Positions 56,181-64,000 of a stretch of DNA of 64,000 nt are shown here, in pieces. Positions within the stretch are counted from its first letter, which is position 1, and each line of letters begins with the position of its first letter. Under the pieces are notes generated by a model. It saw only the letters and a list, made by a program, of their open reading frames with translations. It was not told the DNA's origin and did not search any database. The DNA comes from Owenia fusiformis (lineage: Eukaryota > Annelida > Polychaeta > Sabellida > Oweniidae), in contig CAIIXF020000004.1 in assembly GCA_903813345.2 (NCBI GenBank), forward strand, positions 10,360,196-10,424,195. The letters run 5' to 3'. Made by a program: the position numbers and the translations under genes.

Positions 56181-57144
56181 TAGCCATTATGTCCCTATCA
56201 TTGAATATATGCCTGAGGTCTGACGTCAATATGGCCCGAGCTTGCGAGGGTTATATTGACGACAGACCGAATTGTTGTATTACATACCTTCAGTCTGTCG
56301 TCAATATGGTTTCTAGACAACTCATCCCAAGACAACTCATCCCAAGACAAGTCATCCCTAAGACAAGTCATCCCAAGACAAGTCATCCCCAAGACAACTC
56401 ATCCCAAGTCATCTCATCCCAAGACAACTCATCCCGAGACATCTCATCCCAAGACAACTCATCCCACTTGTACAATTGATAAATTATTTTGTCCTCTATC
56501 TTACATATATACCCCTTCTCATTTTTATGATTACAAAGTGATTACTGATTACACACTCAATTTTTAAAACTGATTTTTAGCATTTTGAAATGGCACTTGA
56601 AAGTTACGTTCTACTTCTAAGTACTGTCGCTATTTTGATTAATTCTGGGTAATTCTAAATATATTTGAGAATATAGAATTGAACATAAAAGTTATAGACA
56701 TTATTTTAACATTTAATCATCATAAATCTGAAAGTTTGAAATTGACAATCTTATTGAGGATTAAGCCAAAATATTTTAAAACAAAGACTGATATTCCATG
56801 ACCAGTGTGCTAACTGCTAAACTCTCTAAATATTTTTCATTCTTTCAAAAGTGAAAAATAATTGTATAAAATTATGTTATATTTCAAGTTGGGAAGAGTT
56901 GTCTTGGGGATGTGTTGTCTTGTGATGAGATGTCTTGGGATGAGTTGTCTTGGGATGAGATGTCTTGGGATGAGATGTCTTGGGATGAGTTGTCTTGGGA
57001 TGAGATGTCTTGGGGATGAGTTGTCTTGGGATGAGTTGTCTTAGGGATGAGTTGTCCTGTTACCGTCAATATAACCCTCGCAAGCTCGGGCTATATTGAC
57101 GTCAGACCTCAGGCATATATTCAATGATAGGGACATAATGGCTA
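56181..57144. mobile_element. Fold-back element with a 15-bp minisatellite in its arms
   Basis: The outer 75-80 bp (TAGCCATTATGTCCCTATCA and onwards through GACGTCAATAT and GAGCTTGCGAGGGTTATATT) are inverted copies. Each arm then carries about ten units of CCCAAGACAACTCAT with GACATCTCAT and GACAAGTCAT variants (56325-56465 and, inverted, 56893-57060). The 430-bp centre is unique and AT-rich. No transposase. Confidence 0.9.
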
Positions 57145-57888
57145 AGTATTTCCCAAACGGCGTGCCTAATATCTCCAAACTGCGTGCCTATCCAAGCTTG
57201 TTTTGTATTATTAGAAAACGTAAGCGCCATATGTAAGGCACATATGCGTCTAATAGTAGAACCCCATAATTGAAACACTATGAGAGTCCATCCACCAAGA
57301 TGGTGATCTGAAAATAAAGGTTTTTTTGTTCCCAACTTAATTGTCACTTCTATTACACATTTTGACTTTCAATATGAAAATCTCATAAAATCTGACGATA
57401 AAGCAACATTTCCAAAGCTATATGAATAACCCCTACTCGTGCCTCTGTAGAGATTCCAATGATAATATGTAGTTTTAATAGTGAATGCGCAGTTTGTAAT
57501 AGCCTTGCCCAAGTCGGTCTCTTTTACTTATCTTGATTTCTATTATGACCGGGCCTTGTACCAAAGAGAAAGCCACGTGCTTTACCGACAGTTTGTTGAT
57601 GTCGGTAAAATCTGACCAATCAACGACGGCCCTGTAGCGTTAGCTCATTATTATGCAAGGTCAAAAACAAGTACATTTTTCATCAGGACTTTTCACGAAC
57701 AAATCTTGCAAGAATCTGAGCACGAATTCATCATGAAAATACAAATATTTTATCAGATAAATATCAATGAGAGTTTAGTGGATGCCGGGGCATCGATCGG
57801 ATAACCAAAGGTGAGAAGATTTCAACAATAAACGTTGAAACGATCGCTGAACACGTAGGCTGAGATTCAATCACCGATCGACGACAAC

Positions 57889-58370
57889 ATGACCCGCTAC
57901 ATTGGACTAGGTCTTCGTCGAACTCCTATGCAGTGTCTCGGTATAGACACTGCGGCGGGCAGATTATGGAATCCCCAAAATTTGGGGAAGATAGTCCCCC
58001 TTTTTGTCACAGATGTACTTGTTTTTCACAAAACTTATAAAATATATGTTCTTTTATGTTCACCAATAATTATTTTGTCAAAATATTCCAAAATCAATGA
58101 AATATAAGAGCAAATCCCCGCGGAAGGAATTCTGAGTAAAAGTTGTGTTGATAAAAGTTTACCGCACGTGTTGTTTATTAGTTAATACGCGCAATTCAAC
58201 CAATGAAATTGTCTAAATTTTACAATCACGCGACCTGAGCATGGGACTAGAACCAATCACGTCAGTTGTTTATTACGATGTTACCATGCTTACGGTGAGA
58301 CACCTGCCCGCCGCAGTGATATATCACTGCACGGGAGTTCGGGTCTTCGTACATTTTCATCGCGAAATCA
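57889..58370. repeat. Internal inverted segments of the 1.58-kb element
   Basis: CACTGCGGCGGGCAG near 57947 has its complement near 58304-58318, with further similarity (TGCAGTG, GAACTCC, GTCTTCGT) beyond. The right partner includes an 18-bp perfect palindrome GCAGTGATATATCACTGC (58313-58330). Confidence 0.65.
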
Positions 58371-58709
58371 GTTTTAAATCAACATTGAATCGCATGATTT
58401 AATTTATATTAATGACTCTTACCTTCCGATGTACATTTAATTATATAATATATTGTAACTCTAAAGAAACACTCGATCAGATCCAGAGATCATTGAATTT
58501 CAAGTCGTAGATGGGAAGTTTGTTTTGTTTATGCAGCTCAACCCGATAACGTTTTGATTGGTCATTCAGCCTGAAGTCACACGTCGTGTCCACGCGATAT
58601 CTGTCAATCAATAAGGTTTCGCGATACCCCTGATAGCGTAGGTACTATGGAAATCTCGAAACCGTTGAATATTTCAGCATAATAACAGCGGAGATGTATT
58701 GGATTGTAC

Positions 58710-59014
58710 CAAGGAGGATTGGCTCCCAGAGTGCACCACCGATATTCTGTCCCATATATGGGTATGTCGTAATACAAAATTCGAATTCAAACAGCCGCCA
58801 TTTTGTTCACTTCAACATTTAAATCGTGAATTTTGGTCTTATTTCCAAACGAAAAATTCCAAAACTCACAAGAAACGATCGAGATATTGGTTCGAATCTT
58901 TTGAACTGTTTATTTTGAATTTATAGTCGGTTTTAATTTCAGAAAATAACGACATTTCGACGTTTTCATTGTTGGAAAATATCGAGTTTCGATCCTGGGA
59001 GCCAATCCTCCTTG
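58710..59014 (-). mobile_element. MULE-type MITE, full copy 2 (305 bp)
   Basis: Ends CAAGGAGGATTGGCTCCCA and GGGAGCCAATCCTCCTTG; perfect 9-bp duplication GGATTGTAC (58701-58709, 59015-59023). It is the reverse orientation of 24924-25228 with very few differences, indicating recent activity. Inserted in the inner TIR zone of the 1.58-kb element. Confidence 0.92.
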
Positions 59015-59488
59015 GGATTGTACAAGGCGGTAATAATTCAAGATCAGATAAGTAAAAAATACCGACTTGGGCAAGGCTAAGTTTGTAATTTCTGGCGAAA
59101 ATAGGCGCGCAGTTTGTGGTTTATTTCTTTTTAATCTCCTGATTATCTGTTTTATCTCGAAATATTTTGAATTATACATGATAAATGCGTAAGGAATTAA
59201 ATATAAAACGAGTCTAAAGTATTTGTCATTTATGTTTAAAGTGCTAGATCGATTTAAGTATAAATTCCCGTTAAATCAGTGACGAAAATGCCATTAATCT
59301 GCTTATGTTTTAAAACGTAGATTCATTTGCACATAGTTTTTACTAGATATAGTATTGGCTAGAATCGTATATTCGCCACAGAATGAACGCATTGAACAAG
59401 AAAACAATGCAGGATAAATGTCTTTAAATTACGTTTCAAAATACAGACTCCAACTTAAATGATGCAATGTTGTTAGGCACGCAGTTTG

Positions 59489-59850
59489 TGATCGAAACAA
59501 ACTGGGCACCGTGAGATTAGGTTGAGGTTTAATCAACTAAAATAATAATCGGGTGTAGTCGGAGTGCGATCGGCCAAGTCCCACTGCGTTGCCCCCCACA
59601 CTTTGGCACACCAATATGGTGGAAAATTGCATCTCGCGAATGCCAATATATTCGCATATGTAGGACAATGATGATCCTACTAACGGGAGGGGGTAATCTT
59701 TGTCATGGTTGGAATAAGCAACTCATTGATTGTATTAATATTGTGTTAAGTCAGGTAAAAATATAAATACTGGTTACCAAACAGATAGGGAACCGTTTAA
59801 ATGCGAACGTCTCTAATAATACATAATGAATAATAGTGTTTAAAGCAATT
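59489..59850. other. Spacer upstream of gene C
   Basis: No gene; a GGGAGGGGG run at 59688. Confidence 0.4.
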
Positions 59851-59858
59851 TTCGTGTT

Positions 59859-59867
59859 TATATATAA
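59859..59867 (+). promoter_or_regulatory. TATA box of gene C
   Basis: TATATATAA begins 96 bp (or 94 from its second TATA) before the ATG at 59955, matching the 92-93 bp spacing in genes A and B. Confidence 0.6.
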
Positions 59868-59954
59868 CCGACTAACTGTTTGCCAGATTTGGTGGTATTT
59901 ACTTATTGCATATTTGATACAGTGAGTTGACCATTGACAAGTCGTTACATCAGC

Positions 59955-59985
59955 ATGAAAATGAAATTCGCTGTACTTTGTTTTG
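59955..59985 (+). CDS. Gene C exon 1: third cysteine-rich peptide paralogue (partial)
   Basis: 31 nt encode MKMKFAVLCF plus one base, followed by GTGAGAAC. Exon length, phase, hydrophobic core (FAVLCF against IAVLCL) and TATA spacing match genes A and B. No convincing exon 2 with the expected TTAGCC-like start was found before 64000, so it either lies beyond the window, is too diverged to see, or the copy is incomplete. Confidence 0.6.
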
Positions 59986-60031
59986 GTGAGAACAATTTTG
60001 TTTTTCTACTAAGAAAAAGATTAATAACGCA

Positions 60032-60410
60032 AATGCGAGTAGGTAGTTAACAGTTTCACCACCAGGTGGCTCGTTCGGGTCAGATAGCATGGCGGATATA
60101 GGAGAAAGTTCCCTTTAACTTAAATTACATCTGTTATAGTGGTTCAATTTTCATATAACCCTTATCCATCTAATAGTTATGCAAATTGAAATATGTCCAG
60201 TAAAAGAAAATGTTATCTGTCCAATACAAGAAAAGATAAATACTTTTTGTGATTTTGTAATAGCAAAATTAAATTTTTCAAAGTTGATAAACAATTTTCG
60301 AAACCATATTGCTAGATGTACTTTTACATGTAGATTTCAAGTATGACATCACTTTGACTGAATTTTGAATGTTTAATGATGTAAACCAAGATCATTTCTA
60401 CTCGCATCTA
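60032..60410. mobile_element. AGATGCGAGTAG-ended MITE, copy 3
   Basis: ATGCGAGTAGGTAGTTAACAG start and TTTCTACTCGCATCTAG end. Located 47 bp after gene C exon 1, inside its presumed intron. Confidence 0.8.
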
Positions 60411-61039
60411 GTCTATTGCTTCTTGAATGATATTTTCTCAAGAGGATAATTTATACTTATTTCATGGAAATTTACAATGTATTATTGCCACACAGCTAGT
60501 ATTATCCCCCATTTGAGTTAGTATATCATATGTTGTTTGGGTAAGTACAAGTACGTATTATCCTAAGCAAAACCGTTTTCATAGGAATTCTACAACTGTG
60601 GAAATCTTTGAGTATTGTTTGTAGGTTTTTAACATCTAGATTTTACTTGGTTAAGCAGAAATAGGTTTTTGATATCTAATGAATTTTATCCACCATTTTG
60701 GATGTTAACTAGACAACAGTAACGCCAAAGCGTAGCAAATACAGTCGAACAGCCACGGCTGGCATCTTGACAAACGTAATGTAGCAAAAATCATACAGCT
60801 TGTTTTAAAGTGGTAGTAAAATACTGAATTTATTATTTCACATCACAGGGAGGAAGCACAAAGAGCAACATTTAAAAACACATAAAATATAACAATTTCT
60901 CAAAGGTTTCTTTGGACTTTACATAACTGTTGATGAGCACATTTATGTGTTTGTTCATTATAATAAGAGATTCTATAAGCTATTATTATCTTCTTTAGAT
61001 GACAACATTTTAGACACATCTTTTGATTTTAAAATGTCA
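60411..61039. other. Presumed intron of gene C, unassigned
   Basis: AT-rich; no exon candidate with a matching signal-peptide start or cysteine pattern. Confidence 0.35.
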
Positions 61040-61330
61040 AACTGTGTACATTTCTTTTTGCTTTTATACCCCTTGTGCCTACAACCCTACTCCCAACTGG
61101 GCATGTACAACACCATCCAGTGATTGCATCAATACTATTACATACATCTGGATCTGGGTTTACTCACCCATGTATAATGAGATTTAGAGGACACAAACCG
61201 ATCACTGGGCTTTTACACAAATTAGGCCATGTTTCTTTTTTAACAATGATGGTATACAGTATTTTCCATCTACTTGAAGATGGTCGTCTTTGTATCGTTT
61301 AGATTGGTTGGCTTGATCTCAAGAGAGTCC
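61040..61330 (-). pseudogene. SWIM-type zinc-finger remnant
   Basis: A minus frame reads NPDPDVCNSIDAITGWCCTC then PVGSRVVGTRG. The C-x-C...G-x-R-x2-G-x-C-x-H pattern (GWYCTCPNGARVVGCCAH style) is typical of SWIM-like fingers in invertebrate transposon and uncharacterised proteins. Here the final C-x-H is lost (GTRG). The upstream part (KDDHLQVDGKYCIP) is in another frame. A decayed fragment. Confidence 0.4.
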
Positions 61331-61383
61331 ACTACGATTTAGATGTAACCCTCGGTCTTCATACTGGGAGATTGCAATTCTCT

Positions 61384-61543
61384 CATACAGTTCCCTTTGC
61401 TTTGGGCATTTTATTAGCAAATGTCGTTTTCCCGCCTACTGATTGTGACTTACAGTATATTTCTTCTGCACATCTAAATATGAACATTGGTATGATCAGC
61501 CAGTGAACTGTGATAATATAAAAGAATTATTCATCGACAAAAA
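61384..61543 (+). repeat. Interspersed repeat, copy 2
   Basis: Counterpart of 31738-31906. It starts CATACAGTTCCCTTTGC and ends TTATTCATCGACAAAAAT and lacks the AATAAAGTTAAGCTGG insert of copy 1. Confidence 0.8.
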
Positions 61544-61624
61544 TTACGCCTGTCACATGAAGATATAATTTTTGTGGACGCCCTGTAGTATTATTTTCCA
61601 TGCTTTATTTTTAAATCACATACA

Positions 61625-62514
61625 CACCCTTGGTATACGCAGCTAACGAAAATTGACCGGTACGGGTCAAAAGCTGGACCGGTACGGGTTAACGGTTTTA
61701 TTTGAATTTAAAACAGCCATAACTTGCTCAATATTGACTTCCTCGTGTCTTATTTGAAATATATGATGCCTCCCGATGCTTTTAAGTACCCCAATTTTTT
61801 ACAGATCTTTAAACGGACCAAAACTCTCTAAATGCGCAATTATGCTCTTTTCTCTCGAGAACGACTGTCTCATTTTCACGATAACTTTTATTTAGTACTT
61901 CTAACATATAAGATCTGTTTTTCCCCATCAAGGTATGATGTAAATGACATGCTATTTACATCTTGTGAGTTTCAATGACGCGCGTTTGATTTCATAAAAA
62001 ATGCCAAACTTTGTGACAAAGAATTTCATCCTGCTTGCAGCGAGAAGACGGACCGGTTCGGGGCAATCTGCTTGCAGCGAGAAGACGGACCGGTTCGGGG
62101 CAATAGCTGATGAAATTCTTTGTCACAAAGTTTGGCATTTTTTATAAAATCAAATGCGCGTCATTGAAACTCACAAGATGTAAATAGTATGTCATTTACA
62201 TCATACCTTGATGGGGAAAAATAGATCTTATATGTTAGAAGTACTAAATAAAAGTTATCGTGAAAATGAGACAGTCGTTCTCGAGAGAAAAGAGCATAAA
62301 TGCGCATTTAGAGAGTTTTGGTCCGTTTAAAAATCTGTAAAAAATTGGGGTACTTAAAAGCATCGGGAGGCATCATATATTTCAAATTAGACACGAGGAA
62401 GCCAATATTGAGCAAGTTATGGCTATTTTAAATTCAAATAAAACCGTTAACCCGTACCGGTCCAGCTTTTGACCCGTACCGGTCAATTTTCGTTAGCTGC
62501 GTATACCAAGGGTG
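61625..62514. mobile_element. 890-bp near-perfect palindromic element
   Basis: Arms of about 410 bp (61625-62035 and 62105-62514) are almost exact inverted copies. They surround a centre with two direct CTGCTTGCAGCGAGAAGACG units. Both ends read CACCCTTGGTATACGCAGC, and ATACA flanks each side (61620-61624, 62515-62519). Each arm carries two GACCGGTACGGGT boxes. No ORF. Confidence 0.92.
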
Positions 62515-62981
62515 ATACAGCTGAGCATTACAAAATACAAATCACGTTCAATATGAACTACCCGGCTCGTCTGTAGTAATTTTATTTTATAACACCGTTT
62601 TCCCATATGTGAAATGAGTTGAAGCATCAGACTCGCTGCTAGCCTTAAACCTCGAACTTCCCTCCAGTCTACACTATACTCCAGCCTACACTATAAATGT
62701 TAAAACCTCAAATTTTCTCCTCTTCCCTTAGCTACACTATAAGACACAATTCAAAATGTTTAACTTATAATCTCAAATTTCTCTGTCTATATGAAACAGT
62801 TCGTGGGCCGGTCTCACACTGATGCAAATCACGCAAACTGTTGTCTAAAACGTTGTAATAATGGAGTTTGAAAATGAGAGTGAATCTTTTGATAAAGATT
62901 GTTTGATTTAAAGGCCAACTATACTTAATTTAGAAGAAAAAATGATTGAATCATTTGTAAATTCATCACTCTGGTAATATA
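62515..62981. other. Spacer between palindrome and Penelope-like fragment
   Basis: CTACACTATA words recur near 62671, 62688 and 62741. No gene. Confidence 0.4.
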
Positions 62982-63665
62982 TTAATAACTTAAGTTCATT
63001 TACTTCAAAGTAAAATGTTTTATTTTCGACGTTTTGCTAATTATCTAATTAGCTTTATCAAGATTACATTCAAAATGGAAGTACACAGTTATATTATTTA
63101 TGACGTAATAATTGAACAATACAATACCCAGGTAACAATAAACAATACAATAATAAACAATGCCAATAAACTATGACAATAAACTATGACAGTAAACTAC
63201 CCATAGATACATCAATGTTTTATACATAAAACTATGGCTAGGAAACAATGGAAATATATAAATTCATAGAAGTTTATAAAATACAGGGCTTATAGGATAT
63301 CCTGCATCCCTGTTCAACATTGGTTTATACTGCTTAACATAAACTGCTTCTTTAACTTTACGCTTGAGATTATTATTTTCTGTATCTATCACTGAGACAT
63401 TTTGCCAGTCAATTGTATGATCATAATCAAGGGAATGTTCTTTTATTGGAGATGCCATTACATCACCATCCATGGTACTCCTCTTATGTTCTTTAATTCT
63501 TGTCCCTAAATCACGCCTGGTTTCACCTAGTATATAACACCTCTGACACTGCTTGCAGTTGATCTTGGCATTTTGAATGTAATCTCGATAAAGCTAATTG
63601 GATAATTAGCGAAAGGTCGAAAATAAAACATTTTACTCTGAAGTAAATGAACTTTAGTTATTATT
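62982..63665 (-). mobile_element. Penelope-like element fragment between inverted arms
   Basis: 62982-63076 and 63570-63665 are inverted copies of about 95 bp (AGTTCATTTACTTCA, ATGTTTTATTTTCGAC, CTAATTAGCTTTATCAAGAT). Between them lies the 3' part of a Penelope-like ORF. One arm extends into the coding sequence, which fits the rearranged terminal repeats that these elements often show. Confidence 0.65.
63264..63590 (-). pseudogene. GIY-YIG endonuclease domain of a Penelope-like retroelement
   Basis: An open minus frame of about 108 codons. It contains the cysteine cluster CKQCQRC, then YILGETRRDLGTRIKEH (YIG-type half with the catalytic arginine region). SPIKEHSLDYDHTIDW and YKPMLNRDAGYPISPVFYKL follow, the usual end of Penelope-like ORFs. 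The reverse transcriptase part is absent here, so this is a 5'-truncated copy that cannot move by itself. Confidence 0.75.
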
Positions 63666-64000
63666 GATTGAATCATGTTACTCACACACTCGCTCAAATA
63701 TGACACAAAGTTTGATCTTGAATCGTTTTAATATTGAACCAAGAAAAAATAACACATATAGAAAAAAAGCATTTGAAGCTCAGAGATCATTAGAAGTGCA
63801 CGCACATGCTAAACAAAGTGCATGTTCATGGCATGTTTTAAATTACTCTTGATTTAAAAGATGGTGACACTTCTATAAAAATGAATATATCATGTAATAC
63901 AAACAACTTCGCCATCTTTCAATGACATTGATAATAAAAACTTTTATATAGCTAGTCTCTCTCAAGAAAGATACACCATAACGACAGTGAATTTGAAAAG
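63666..64000. other. Right edge, unassigned
   Basis: A 62-codon ORF at 63664-63852 has no recognisable content. No exon 2 for gene C was seen. Confidence 0.35.

Larger units (their letters stand above)
57500..59079. mobile_element. 1.58-kb element with 9-bp target duplication
   Basis: TIRs of about 75 bp start TAGCCTTGCCCAAGTCGGT and are inverted at 59061-59079. AGTTTGTAA flanks both ends exactly (57491-57499 and 59080-59088). It holds a palindrome-rich interior and a later MITE (58710-59014). An ORF at 57889-58107 is not recognised. The 9-bp duplication suggests Mutator-like mobilisation. Confidence 0.8.
54537..59488. repeat. Recurring 15-bp motif TAGGCRCGCAGTTTG, eight sites
   Basis: Plus orientation at 54537, 57487 (truncated), 59102 and 59474. 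Minus orientation at 55786, 56162, 57154 (one change) and 57176. The surrounding bases are mostly different. All sites fall in 5 kb, and I did not see clear copies elsewhere in the window. Confidence 0.8.

Noticed and set aside
56189-57069. ORFs with repeated SQDNSSQDNSS or PKTTHPKTTHP peptides
   Set aside because: They are readings of the 15-bp minisatellite in all frames and strands; there is no start context or splice support.
61075-61302. 75-codon plus-strand ORF
   Set aside because: The minus strand of the same interval carries the SWIM-like block, which explains the open frame.
3930-64000. CRISPR array or bacterial operon
   Set aside because: The tandem repeats have no unique spacers between identical repeats, and the genes are intron-containing or transposon-derived.

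Overview
The window reads as non-coding-rich nuclear DNA of an invertebrate animal. It is AT-rich, has spliced genes with GT-AG introns, TATA-box promoters and AATAAA signals, and is packed with eukaryotic transposons: LINE, Penelope-like, Tc1/mariner, long-arm fold-back elements and several MITE families. Nothing looks bacterial or viral. A marine deuterostome or lophotrochozoan fits the repeat spectrum, but the sequence alone does not settle the phylum.

The best host genes are a small family of secreted, cationic, cysteine-rich peptides that single-frame ORFs miss because each is split over three exons. Gene A (17502-28023) encodes 81 aa and gene B (47780-50692) encodes 79 aa. A third member, gene C, is represented at least by its first exon (59955-59985) near the right edge. 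A and B share promoter layout (TATA about 92 bp before the ATG), exon number, intron phases and a nearly identical signal-peptide region. The mature peptides have diverged strongly around six conserved cysteines. Introns and 3' flanks of A and B still align in patches, so the locus arose by an old segmental duplication that transposons later expanded.

Layout. 1-1.2 kb: AT-rich duplicated flank. 1.23-3.93 kb: a 152-bp satellite carrying about two E2F-type TTTGGCGC words per unit. 4.29-10.7 kb: a fold-back element with roughly 1-kb arms and nested mariner-like elements. 11.2-13.65 kb: a decayed LINE. 13.65-15.4 kb: a mariner fossil with a MITE inserted in its terminal repeat. 17.3-29 kb: gene A, with a 1.18-kb tandem duplication and many MITEs in its introns. 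29.2-30.7 kb: a Tc1-like pseudogene and a MITE. 33-36.5 kb: small repeats and a promoter-like patch. 36.8-46.4 kb: a large transposon region holding fold-back arms of about 366-bp subrepeats, a zinc-cluster accessory protein (minus strand) and an apparently intact DDE-type transposase-like ORF (plus strand). 47.5-52.5 kb: gene B and its flank. 52.8-63.7 kb: a tRNA-like sequence, palindromic and fold-back elements, a recurring 15-bp motif, gene C exon 1, a SWIM-finger-like remnant and a Penelope-like GIY-YIG fragment.

Most long ORFs are transposon-derived. The peptide genes are the only clear host functions; their role (defence peptide, venom-like or signalling peptide) cannot be fixed from sequence alone.
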